Source of the DNA: a bacterium UBA4883
GTDB taxonomy: Bacteria > Bacillota > Clostridia > Oscillospirales > Acutalibacteraceae
Length of the DNA stretch: 8,975 nucleotides
Direction: 5' to 3'
NCBI GenBank assembly: GCA_002399225.1
Contig: DHDF01000064.1
Span: forward strand, 602-9,576
Shown here: positions 1 to 6,567 of the stretch, piece by piece
How the letters are laid out: each line of letters starts with the position of its first letter
Position numbering within the stretch: position 1 is the first letter of the stretch
Notes under the pieces: generated by a model
Told to the model about the DNA's origin: nothing
Databases searched by the model: none
Seen by the model: the letters and a program-made list of their open reading frames with translations, nothing else
Program-made: the position numbers and the translations under genes

Positions 1-195
1 AATGATGACGGAACCCGCTGCGCATCTGACTGCCAGCGGCTGAAATTTCATACGGCAGTTACAAATTCGGTCAATCAGGCACAGACAGACACCGCCGGCT
101 ACCGCCATGGAAAAGTCGCTGTGGCCGCGGCAGATAATTTCCAGAAGAGGATAAAGAACGCCTCCTGCTGTAAATAGGGAAACTCTTTTTTTCAT
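1..195 (-). CDS. Partial small integral membrane protein, N-terminal 65 residues
   Basis: An open frame starts with ATG at 195 on the minus strand and runs without a stop off the left edge. AGGAGG (minus strand of 203-208) sits 7 nt before the ATG, which fixes the start well. The visible 65 residues begin MKKRVSLFTAGG and contain hydrophobic stretches at about residues 7-22, 31-45 and 54-65, separated by short polar turns. That pattern suggests a small polytopic inner-membrane protein. The residues LExxxRGxSxxxM (19-30), followed by AGG, remind me of a small uncharacterised clostridial membrane protein family, but I cannot name it with certainty. The gene diverges from the dipeptidase gene, with 131 bp between the two starts. 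Its ribosome binding site lies inside a predicted hairpin (201-231). The function is unknown, and the C-terminal part is outside the window. Confidence 0.75.
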   Translation of the reverse strand, partial: MKKRVSLFTAGGVLYPLLEIICRGHSDFSMAVAGGVCLCLIDRICNCRMKFQPLAVRCAAGSVII

Positions 196-200
196 GTTTC

Positions 201-231
201 CGCCTCCTGCGAAAATTGTTTGCAGAAGGCG
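201..231 (-). promoter_or_regulatory. Hairpin covering the ribosome binding site of the left-edge gene
   Basis: Read as minus-strand RNA, the arm at 222-231 (CGCCUUCUGC) pairs with the arm at 201-210 (GCAGGAGGCG) over 10 bp, with one G-U wobble and an 11-nt loop (211-221). The downstream arm contains the AGGAGG ribosome binding site. The start codon follows 5 nt after the stem. On the plus strand the wobble becomes a C-A mismatch, so the structure favours the minus-strand transcript. No U-run follows it, so it is not a terminator. I infer translational control of the membrane protein gene. Confidence 0.55.
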
Positions 232-285
232 AACTTTTATTCTTTGCATCTGTAAAGAAATCCTGCTTTTTTCTTTTGCTCTCTG

Positions 286-294
286 TGATATAAT
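286..294 (+). promoter_or_regulatory. Extended -10 promoter for the dipeptidase operon
   Basis: TATAAT at 289-294 is a perfect -10 box, preceded by TG plus one base (286-288), which gives an extended -10 element. The region 17 bp upstream is a T-run with no good -35 match, as is common for extended -10 promoters. The predicted start is near 301, leaving a leader of about 26 nt that contains the AGGAGG at 311-316. Confidence 0.65.
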
Positions 295-326
295 AAGAAA
301 TAAATCATTGAGGAGGTTCGATTTTA

Positions 327-1706
327 GTGGCATTCGGAACCGAAATTTTAAAATATCGGGAAGCAATTTTAAAGGATTTGGCCAGCCTGGTTGCCGTTCC
401 TTCCGTGCGGGGAGATGCGCAGGCGGGGAAACCGTTCGGGCCGGAACCCGCCAGAGCGCTTGGCATGATGCTCGGTCGAGCGGAAGAGATGGGGCTGACC
501 GCAAAAAATGTAGACAACTATGCGGGGCATGCGGAGTATGGCTCCGGCGATGAAATCGCCGCCGTGGTCGCGCATATCGACGTCGTTCCGGCGGGAGAGG
601 GCTGGGACAGCGATCCGTTTACCCTGACGAAAAAGGGAAATCTTTATTTTGGGCGCGGAGCGGCAGATGACAAAGGAGCCGCCGTCGTTGCCCTGTATTG
701 TCTCAAAGCCCTGAAAGACGCTGGGGTCCGGGGTAACCGCCGTCTGCGCGTCATCTTCGGCGCGGGGGAAGAGACCGGCATGGAGGATCTGAAATATTAT
801 TTTCAAAAGGAAGAAATGCCGACGATGGGGTTTACCCCGGACTCCGATTACGGGATTTGCAACCGGGAAAAGGGGATCCTTCGTCTGGATCTTCATTTTG
901 ACAAAGCAGATTCCGGCGTCGTAAAAGAATTCCAGGCGGGGATAGTCTATAATGCCGTGCCGGATCAGGCGCAGGCCGTGCTGAACTGTTCCGGCAGAAA
1001 AACGGAGGAACTGAAAAAGGCTGCCGAGACAGCCGAAGGCAGTTTTTCCTTTGAACCGGTCCCGGGCGGAGTGCGGGTCCGGTCGAAAGGGAAAGCCTCC
1101 CACGCCATGCAGCCTCAGGAGGGATTTAATGCTGCAGCGGCATTGATCCGCTTCCTGTCGGGTGTGTTTTCCCCTGAGGAACTCGGTGCTTTTCTCTCCT
1201 TTCTAGACCGTGCCGTCGGATTTCACTATGATGGTTCCGGATTCGGCATCAATCAGAGCGACCGGGAATCCGGTCCGCTGACCCTGAATCTGGGGATTGT
1301 CCGCGTCGGCGCAGACTGTGCCAGAGCGGGGCTCGATATCCGCTATCCTGTCACGTCGGACGGAGAGAATATTTTTGGAGAAATCAAGCGCCGGGCGGAA
1401 AAGGCCGGCGGTTCCGCAGAACTTCTCGAGAATTCGGCTCCCCTTTATCTACCGGGAGACAGCCGCCTGATCTCTCTGCTTCAGGAAGCTTATCAGTCCA
1501 TTACCGGAGAGCCGGCGAAGCTGTATGCCACGGGCGGAGGGACCTATGCGCGCGCTATGAAGGGCAGGGCGGTTGCGTTTGGACCGTTTTTCCCGGACGA
1601 GCCGGATCGCCACCTGCACAATACCAACGAGAATATTGATATCAATCGGTTTATGGTTCATGCTCAGATTTGCCTGGAGGCCATGTACCGTATCTTTACG
1701 GCTTGA
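327..1706 (+). CDS. pepV: M20-family dipeptidase, PepV-like
   Basis: This is a 459-residue zinc dipeptidase of the M20 metallopeptidase family (PepV/Sapep type). Such enzymes remove N-terminal residues from dipeptides and small peptides in the cytoplasm. The length fits PepV (about 460-470 aa). Visible active-site residues are His83 and Asp85 in AHIDVVP, Asp114 in GRGAADDKG, the Glu148-Glu149 pair in GAGEETG, Asp172 in TPDSDYG, and the C-terminal His431 in HNTNE. The lid-domain motif GKASHAMQP (255-263) is also present. Translation starts at GTG 327, 10 nt after AGGAGG (311-316), downstream of an extended -10 promoter. The next gene begins 12 nt after the stop with its own ribosome binding site, so the two are probably co-transcribed. 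All catalytic positions look intact. The family is clear; the exact substrate range is inference. Confidence 0.92.
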   Translation: MAFGTEILKYREAILKDLASLVAVPSVRGDAQAGKPFGPEPARALGMMLGRAEEMGLTAKNVDNYAGHAEYGSGDEIAAVVAHIDVVPAGEGWDSDPFTLTKKGNLYFGRGAADDKGAAVVALYCLKALKDAGVRGNRRLRVIFGAGEETGMEDLKYYFQKEEMPTMGFTPDSDYGICNREKGILRLDLHFDKADSGVVKEFQAGIVYNAVPDQAQAVLNCSGRKTEELKKAAETAEGSFSFEPVPGGVRVRSKGKASHAMQPQEGFNAAAALIRFLSGVFSPEELGAFLSFLDRAVGFHYDGSGFGINQSDRESGPLTLNLGIVRVGADCARAGLDIRYPVTSDGENIFGEIKRRAEKAGGSAELLENSAPLYLPGDSRLISLLQEAYQSITGEPAKLYATGGGTYARAMKGRAVAFGPFFPDEPDRHLHNTNENIDINRFMVHAQICLEAMYRIFTA

Positions 1707-1718
1707 CGGAGGAAATGA

Positions 1719-2393
1719 ATGCAAAAATACAATCACGTTACTTATGAGGAAATCTTAAAGAACGAAGAAATCAAAGCATATATCGAGACCGGCAATCATA
1801 ACCTGGGAGAAATCGGGTTTACCGAACATGGGTTTCCCCATGCAAAGCGATCGGCGAATTATGCGGGAAATATTCTTCAGCAGCTCGGTTATGACGACCG
1901 CACCTGCGAGCTCGCGCGGATTGCGGGCTATATGCACGATATTGGAAATGTGGTCAACCGTTACAACCATGCGCACAGCGGCGCGCTGATGGCCTTTGAT
2001 GTTTTGAACCGGCTGAATATGCCGCCGTCGGAAGTCGCGCTGATCGTAGCCGCAATTGGAAATCACGACGAGGGCACGGCCGCAGCGGTCAGCCCGATTG
2101 CCGCCGCGCTGATCCTTTCCGACAAGGGCGACGTCCGCAGAACCCGCGTCCGCGACCGAGAAACCGTCAAGGCGGATATTCATGACCGCGTCAATTATGC
2201 GGTGGAACATGCTTCAACGGTCATCGATCCGGAGCGGAAAACCGCAACGCTGGATATTACAATTGACACCAGCATTTGCCCCGTGATGGAATACTTTGAA
2301 ATTTTTATGACGCGCATGGTCCTCTGCCGGCAGGCGGCGCGTTACCTAGGTCTGCAGTTTGAATTGATCATCAATGAAACCAGGCTGCTGTGA
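1719..2393 (+). CDS. HD-domain metal-dependent phosphohydrolase
   Basis: This 224-residue cytoplasmic protein has an HD domain occupying roughly residues 35-140. Metal-ligand candidates appear in order: His37 and His41 (TEHGFPHAKR), the HD pair His73-Asp74 (GYMHDIGN), His84/His86 (YNHAHSGA), His116-Asp117 (GNHDEG) and Asp135 (SDKGD). HD proteins hydrolyse phosphate esters, often of nucleotides, but the substrate of this subgroup is not known to me. The C-terminal part (about 175-224) has a conserved-looking TIDTSICPVMEYFE stretch that does not belong to the HD core. ATG 1719 is preceded by GGAGG at 1708-1712. The gene lies 12 nt downstream of the dipeptidase and presumably shares its promoter. 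It ends 6 bp short of the convergent C39-like gene, with no terminator visible between them. Confidence 0.88.
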   Translation: MQKYNHVTYEEILKNEEIKAYIETGNHNLGEIGFTEHGFPHAKRSANYAGNILQQLGYDDRTCELARIAGYMHDIGNVVNRYNHAHSGALMAFDVLNRLNMPPSEVALIVAAIGNHDEGTAAAVSPIAAALILSDKGDVRRTRVRDRETVKADIHDRVNYAVEHASTVIDPERKTATLDITIDTSICPVMEYFEIFMTRMVLCRQAARYLGLQFELIINETRLL

Positions 2394-2399
2394 CCCCTT

Positions 2400-3173
2400 T
2401 CATTCCACGACGATCGCCTGGCAGGAAAGCTGGCGGTACCGCTTTTCAAACAGCGAAAAATCGTAACGGACCGTGCCCTGCGGATCGAGCGGATCGCTGA
2501 AAACCGCATCGCTCCCCGCATATCCGATCAAAACAAGGCAGTGTTCCCGCGCGGGCCAGCGGAAGTATTCGCCCGTGTCCTCCAGAAACCAGCTGTCTCC
2601 CAGGTATGGTTCCTTCATTGAAATTGTGGCCCAGATGATCACGGGGCTCCCCGCGTCAATGAAATCCGTTAAATCAGAGGCTTTCGTTCCGCTCAGGTTG
2701 GCGGCGTGAAGAGGAGAACCTGCCAAAGCGAAATAGCGGTTCAGTGCCTGGGTCACCACCGGCGCAAAACAGCCGTACCCTTGGCCGGTCGGGCTGCCTG
2801 CAAACACTTTCCATGGGTTCGGCCCGATGAAGATGGCACCGGAGCGGTGAGGATTGCCGCCGATCGGAAAGCAGTCCGCAAGTTCCGTTTTGCTGACCTT
2901 GCAGCCCAGATAATTCAGAACGATTGTCGCCGAGGTGATTTCACACCCCGACGGCTGTTCCGGCAGCTGCTGGATATTTTCGACCGGCAAAATTTTTTTC
3001 CCTTTTTTAAGCGCTACGGCGGTAACGGTATCTTCATCTTCTGTTATGACCAGCGCGTTTTGCCGGCATCCTGCTGCCGGAAGCAGGACCAAAACCGGAA
3101 CCAGCAGGCAGATGAAAAGAGAGTTCCAGAAGCTGCGCCGATCTTTGCGGACCCGTTTTCCGCCGTCTTCCAT
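2400..3173 (-). CDS. Exported C39-like (papain-fold) cysteine peptidase homologue
   Basis: This is a 257-residue protein with a basic N terminus (KRVRKDRR) and one hydrophobic segment (about residues 15-35). That segment ends in LPAAGC, a possible but imperfect lipobox with Cys36, so the protein is either a lipoprotein or anchored by its signal segment and acts outside the membrane. The rest resembles the Peptidase_C39_2 fold: QQLPEQPSGCEITS gives the oxyanion Gln region and candidate catalytic Cys77, EHCLVLIGY gives His211, and SDPLDP gives Asp227. The order Cys-His-Asp and the spacing fit the family. I chose ATG 3173 because AGGGGG (minus strand of 3183-3188) sits 9 nt upstream; a TTG at 3197 would lie upstream of that site. 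The substrate is unknown. A terminator separates it from the upstream aminopeptidase gene, so it probably has its own promoter, which I could not identify. Confidence 0.85.
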   Translation of the reverse strand: MEDGGKRVRKDRRSFWNSLFICLLVPVLVLLPAAGCRQNALVITEDEDTVTAVALKKGKKILPVENIQQLPEQPSGCEITSATIVLNYLGCKVSKTELADCFPIGGNPHRSGAIFIGPNPWKVFAGSPTGQGYGCFAPVVTQALNRYFALAGSPLHAANLSGTKASDLTDFIDAGSPVIIWATISMKEPYLGDSWFLEDTGEYFRWPAREHCLVLIGYAGSDAVFSDPLDPQGTVRYDFSLFEKRYRQLSCQAIVVE

Positions 3174-3238
3174 AGAAAATCGCCCCCTGCAAAACAATAT
3201 TGGAAAAAGGCGCTCATTATGATTGATTCCTGTGACTC

Positions 3239-3273
3239 AAAAAAGCCCTCCGCAAAAGCGGAAGGCTTTTTTT
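3239..3273 (-). terminator. Intrinsic terminator of the aminopeptidase P gene, possibly bidirectional
   Basis: Minus-strand RNA forms a 9-bp stem GCCUUCCGC/GCGGAGGGC (one G-U wobble) with a UUUU loop, followed by six U residues. The hairpin begins about 45 nt after the stop codon at 3312. On the plus strand the same stem has one C-A mismatch but is followed by seven T residues (3267-3273), so it could also stop plus-strand read-through. Confidence 0.85.
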
Positions 3274-3311
3274 GTGCCAGTTACATTCTGCGCCGGCGGG
3301 GGCGGCACGGT

Positions 3312-5102
3312 TCAGACGACCAGCGGAAGCGTTTTCCGCCGCAGCCATTTCCTGGCTTCGCCGGAAAGCAGCGGCGACAAGGCCCGGTACACGCGGCTGT
3401 GGTATTCGTTCAGCCAGGCAATTTCTTCCCGGGTCAGCAGTTCCGGCAGAAGCGGCGCGGTGTCAATCGGGAAGCAGGTCAGAATTTCAAAACGCAGGAA
3501 ATGCCCGTATTCGTTTTCCATCGCGTCGGTGACCAGCAGCAGATTTTCCGTGCGGATGCCATGTTTTCCCTCTTCGTAAATGCCGGGCTCGTCGGTGACG
3601 GTCATGCCGCTGCGCAAGATGACGTGATTCTTTGGACGGATGCTCTGCGGCCCTTCGTGAACACCGCCGAACATGCCGACGCCATGCCCGGTTCCGCAGC
3701 GGTAATCGAGGCCGTGCTTCTGAATTTTGCCGCGGCAGACCATGTCAAGGTTCCCGTCGGTCGTTCCTTCAAGAAAGACGGCTGTTGCCAGAGCAATGTG
3801 GGCTTTCAGGACCCAAGTGTAGTGTTTCTTTTCTTCTTCCGTCACCGGGCCCAGGGCGAAAGTGCGCGTAATGTCGGTGGTGCCTTCCGGATACTGGCCG
3901 CCGCTGTCAATTAAAAGCAGGCCGCTCTTTTCCAACTTTTTGCAGGACCCAGGTTTCGGGGAATAGTGCATCATGGCGGCGTTTTCGCGGTAGGCGGCGA
4001 TGGTGGCGAAGCTTTCACCGAAGTTGTGCTTCTGCCGGGCTCTGGATTCCCGAAGAAGGTCGCAGACCGTGCATTCCGTCACGGATTCGCCCCGGTCCAG
4101 GCGCTGTTCCAAATCCGCGCAGAATTCCGCCATCGCGCAGCCGTCGCGCAGGTGGGCAAGACGGAAATTTTTAATTTCCGTCTTGTTCTTTACGGCTTTC
4201 ATCCAGAGGACAAGGTCGGGGCCCTTTTGAATTGTGTAAAGCGGGTTTTTCTTCAGGATCCGATACAGCCCATAATTTATGCCTTCCGGATCGACCAGAA
4301 TCGTTTTCTGCTTACTTTGATTTTTCAGAAAGGGGCCGATTCCTTCATATCTGCGCAGCGTGACGCCGTTTTGCTGCAAATACTCCGCCACCCCGGGTTC
4401 CAGCCGGGAAGAGTCGATGAACAGCACGGCGGAATCCTGAAAGACCGCCGCGTAAGATACCGCCACAGGGTTATAGGCAATATCGGAAGCGCGGATGTTG
4501 CACAGCCATGCGACACATCCCAGCCTTGAGTAGATCTGGCCGTCCGCCCCGCGCCGTTTTAACTCCGCACGAACCTGCCCGAGCTTTTGTGCGCAGGAAA
4601 GGCCGGCGTATTCTTCCCCGTGCAGAAAGACTCTGGTTGCCGGCGGGAGAGGGCGCTCTTTCCAGAGAGGGGAGATCAGGTCTGCGGAGCGGATCCGGAT
4701 CCCCTTCTTCTCAAATTTCTTTTTCATCGTTTCCACATCCGCTGCCGAAAGCATCCGCCCGTCAAAACCAACCGTGTCGCCCTTCTGCATGGTTTCCGCC
4801 AGAAATTCCGGCCAGGCCGGTACGCCTTTTATCCCCATCCGGAACAGTTCGATTCCGCTTCCGGCAAGCTGCCGCTCCGCCTGAATGAAATACCGCCCGT
4901 CCGTCCAAAGTCCGCACCGGCCGCGCAGGGCCACAAGAGTCCCGGCCGAGCCCGTAAAACCCGAAAAATATTTTCTCGCCTGCCAGAACTCCGGCACGTA
5001 TTCCCCCATGTGTGGATCCGAAGAGGGGATCACATAGGCCGCGAGGCCGTTTTCTTCCATTCCTGCCCGCAGGGCGGAAATCCTTTCTTTGATTCCCTGC
5101 AT
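3312..5102 (-). CDS. Xaa-Pro aminopeptidase (aminopeptidase P), M24B family
   Basis: This 596-residue cytoplasmic metallopeptidase should release the N-terminal residue from peptides with proline in second position. The length matches the long three-domain aminopeptidase P group (as in eukaryotic APP1) rather than the shorter E. coli PepP (about 440 aa). Two creatinase-like N domains span about residues 1-150 and 155-310, the pita-bread catalytic domain about 315-535, and a C-terminal extension (about 540-596) follows. Dinuclear metal ligands are all visible: Asp399 (LIDSGG), Asp410 (GTTDITRT), His473 (GTGHGVG), Glu505 (DEPGIY) and Glu519 (RTENL). Conserved His380 (MMHYSP) and His482 (GVHEGP) are present too. 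ATG 5102 follows GGGAAG by 9 nt and a near-consensus promoter. The gene is monocistronic, ending in its own terminator. Confidence 0.94.
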   Translation of the reverse strand: MQGIKERISALRAGMEENGLAAYVIPSSDPHMGEYVPEFWQARKYFSGFTGSAGTLVALRGRCGLWTDGRYFIQAERQLAGSGIELFRMGIKGVPAWPEFLAETMQKGDTVGFDGRMLSAADVETMKKKFEKKGIRIRSADLISPLWKERPLPPATRVFLHGEEYAGLSCAQKLGQVRAELKRRGADGQIYSRLGCVAWLCNIRASDIAYNPVAVSYAAVFQDSAVLFIDSSRLEPGVAEYLQQNGVTLRRYEGIGPFLKNQSKQKTILVDPEGINYGLYRILKKNPLYTIQKGPDLVLWMKAVKNKTEIKNFRLAHLRDGCAMAEFCADLEQRLDRGESVTECTVCDLLRESRARQKHNFGESFATIAAYRENAAMMHYSPKPGSCKKLEKSGLLLIDSGGQYPEGTTDITRTFALGPVTEEEKKHYTWVLKAHIALATAVFLEGTTDGNLDMVCRGKIQKHGLDYRCGTGHGVGMFGGVHEGPQSIRPKNHVILRSGMTVTDEPGIYEEGKHGIRTENLLLVTDAMENEYGHFLRFEILTCFPIDTAPLLPELLTREEIAWLNEYHSRVYRALSPLLSGEARKWLRRKTLPLVV

Positions 5103-5137
5103 TGTTCATCGCTTCCCATTCCTAAATTTTAAAATAG

Positions 5138-5166
5138 AGTATAGGCTTTGCGCGTGTCTCTGTCAA
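5138..5166 (-). promoter_or_regulatory. Near-consensus sigma-A promoter of the aminopeptidase P gene
   Basis: On the minus strand, TTGACA (5166-5161, perfect -35) and TATACT (5143-5138, five of six -10 positions) are separated by exactly 17 bp. The predicted start is near 5131, giving a leader of just under 30 nt before the ATG at 5102. This suggests strong, constitutive-type expression. Confidence 0.85.
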
Positions 5167-5182
5167 GAAATCCGTCCTGTCC

Positions 5183-5211
5183 TTGTACTCCGTTTTCCGC
5201 GATGTTATAAT
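5183..5211 (+). promoter_or_regulatory. Promoter of the Y-family polymerase operon
   Basis: TATAAT at 5206-5211 is a perfect -10. TTGTAC at 5183-5188, spaced 17 bp away, is a weak -35 (first three bases match). The predicted start near 5218 leaves a leader of about 108 nt. I see no LexA-type operator (GAAC-N4-GTTC or the longer Gram-positive SOS box) overlapping it. Confidence 0.65.
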
Positions 5212-5218
5212 GAAAAAG

Positions 5219-5279
5219 CGGAGCTTAGCCAGGAGAAAGAGCGTGGCTCCGGTTCACGCACAGGAAAAGCCCTGACCGG
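5219..5279 (+). promoter_or_regulatory. Structured leader of the polymerase operon
   Basis: The leader contains CGGAGC (5219-5224) complementary to GCTCCG (5246-5251). It also holds a hairpin with CCGGT (5249-5253) and CAGG (5261-5264) pairing with CCTG (5271-5274) and ACCGG (5275-5279), with a 7-nt bulge and a 6-nt loop. The two overlap at 5249-5251, so they could be mutually exclusive. A possible 10-codon leader peptide (GTG 5243 to TGA 5273-5275) runs through the second hairpin. No known riboswitch class is recognisable. Confidence 0.3.
5243..5275 (+). CDS. Possible 10-codon leader peptide (speculative)
   Basis: GTG at 5243 follows AGGAG (5231-5235) by 7 nt and opens a frame of 10 codons (MAPVHAQEKP) that ends with TGA at 5273-5275. 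It lies wholly in the leader between the predicted transcription start and the polymerase ribosome binding site. The same frame could begin at ATG 5210, but that overlaps the -10 box and lacks a ribosome binding site. There is no run of a single amino acid codon of the classic attenuator kind. Such a short frame can arise by chance, so this stays a low-confidence call. Confidence 0.2.
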   Translation: MAPVHAQEKP

Positions 5280-5325
5280 GTTGTTCCTTAAGGCGGGTGA
5301 CCTTCAACAGCGGAGGAAAGGCAGG

Positions 5326-6546
5326 ATGGAACGGACAATTTTGCACTGCGACTGCAACGGATTTTTCGCGTCTGTAGAGTGTTTGCTGCACCCCGAGCTT
5401 CGCCTCGTCCCGATGGCGGTCTGCGGCGATCCGGACAGCAGACACGGCATTATTCTGGCAAAAAACGAGCCTGCCAAAGCCTATGGGATTCGCACTGCTG
5501 AAACCATCTGGCAGGCGAAGCGGAAATGCCCGCAACTGGTGCTGGCCGCTCCCCGCTTTCAGGAATATCGGCGCATTTCCCGGCAGATTAACGGGATTTA
5601 CCGGCGGGTTACAGATCAGGTGGAACCGTTCAGCATTGACGAAAGCTGGCTGGACGTGACCGGAAGCCGGGCCCTGTTTGGAGACGGAAAACAGATTGCC
5701 GACAGGCTGCGCGAAACGGTCCGCCGCGAGGTCGGGATCACGATTTCGGTCGGCGTATCGTTTAACAAGATCTTTGCAAAACTCGGCAGCGACTATAAAA
5801 AACCGGATGCGACGACGGTTATCGGCCGCGGGAACTACAAAGAAATCGTCTGGCCGCTGCCGGTCGGAGATTTGATGTTCTGCGGGAAAAAGGCGGTGCA
5901 GACTTTATCCGGGCTGGGAATTCATACCATAGGGGATCTGGCTCAGTGCTGCCCGGAGCTTTTATCGTCCCGCCTGGGAAAGGCCGGAACTCAGCTTTAC
6001 GGCTATGCGAACGGCAGGGATGAAAGCCCTGTTGCGAACGATGCAGCGGTGCGCGCCGTTAAAAGCATCGGCAACAACGTCACGTTCCGGCGCGATCTGA
6101 GCGGGCAGGAAGACCTCCGCAAAGCCGTGCAGGCCCTTGCCGACAGCGTCGCTTCCCGTCTGCGCCGGCAGGACTTGAAATGCTGGGTGGTTCAGGTCGG
6201 CGTCAAGGACCCGTCGTTCCGTTACAGAACCCGGCAGAAAACCCTTACCGCCCCGACTCATCTGTCAAAGCGGCTGGCCGCAGCGGGCTGGGAACTGGTG
6301 GAAAGCTGCTGGAATCCGGGCACGCCGATTCGGATGCTTTCCCTTTCCGGAACAGGCCTGGTTTCGAATGACGCGCCGGGCGGCCAACTCAGCTTTTTCG
6401 GCGGAGAAGAAGCGTCGGACCCGGAAAGGGAAGAGCGCCTGGAGACGGCGGTGGATCGCATCCGCGGCCGGTTCGGCAGCGGCGCGGTGACAAGCGGCGG
6501 ACTGCTGAAGGAAGATATCGGGCTGGACGGCCTGCATCGAAAATGA
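5326..6546 (+). CDS. Y-family translesion DNA polymerase (DinB/UvrX-like)
   Basis: This 406-residue polymerase would copy damaged DNA with low fidelity. The N-terminal HCDCNGFFASVE holds catalytic Asp9 and the steric-gate aromatic Phe14. SIDESWLDVTG holds Asp105-Glu106. GVSFNKIFAKLGSDYKKPD (143-161) is the family's next conserved block. A helix-hairpin-helix region (about 188-215, LSGLGIHTIGDLAQ) and little-finger domain (about 242-345) follow. QLSFF (354-358) is a beta-clamp binding motif. The clamp motif is followed by about 48 residues including DRIRGRFG, a layout like Firmicutes UvrX/YqjW and UmuC-type proteins rather than E. coli Pol IV, where the motif is terminal. I chose ATG 5326 because GGAGG (5312-5316) precedes it by 9 nt and the protein starts at the family's usual point; the frame is open upstream to 5089 but that is not supported. 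It is the first gene of an operon with the PPC gene. Confidence 0.92.
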   Translation: MERTILHCDCNGFFASVECLLHPELRLVPMAVCGDPDSRHGIILAKNEPAKAYGIRTAETIWQAKRKCPQLVLAAPRFQEYRRISRQINGIYRRVTDQVEPFSIDESWLDVTGSRALFGDGKQIADRLRETVRREVGITISVGVSFNKIFAKLGSDYKKPDATTVIGRGNYKEIVWPLPVGDLMFCGKKAVQTLSGLGIHTIGDLAQCCPELLSSRLGKAGTQLYGYANGRDESPVANDAAVRAVKSIGNNVTFRRDLSGQEDLRKAVQALADSVASRLRRQDLKCWVVQVGVKDPSFRYRTRQKTLTAPTHLSKRLAAAGWELVESCWNPGTPIRMLSLSGTGLVSNDAPGGQLSFFGGEEASDPEREERLETAVDRIRGRFGSGAVTSGGLLKEDIGLDGLHRK

Positions 6547-6567
6547 ACCTCGAGAAGGAGAACTTTT

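Noticed and set aside
369..1103. 244-codon minus-strand frame inside the dipeptidase gene
   Set aside because: It lies fully antisense to a gene with intact catalytic motifs, and its product shows no family features.
3174..3197. TTG start at 3197 for the C39-like gene
   Set aside because: The ATG at 3173 follows a good AGGGGG site, while the TTG lies upstream of that site and lacks its own.
3216..3240. Promoter for the C39-like gene (CATAAT with TTGAGT upstream)
   Set aside because: The spacing is only 13 bp, too short for a sigma-A promoter, so I did not call it.
2706..3914. 402-codon open frame on the plus strand
   Set aside because: It runs antisense across both the C39-like and aminopeptidase genes and through their terminator. 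It has no ribosome binding site and no recognisable motifs; it is a shadow of GC-rich coding on the other strand.
3966..5132. Several plus-strand frames of 126-187 codons antisense to the aminopeptidase
   Set aside because: The minus strand encodes all five metal ligands of the M24 family; the plus frames look like low-complexity translations rich in Arg and Pro.
5089..5325. N-terminal extension of the polymerase to an upstream ATG at 5089
   Set aside because: It would cross the promoter and leader, lacks a ribosome binding site and adds residues foreign to the family. ATG 5326 has GGAGG and matches the usual N terminus.
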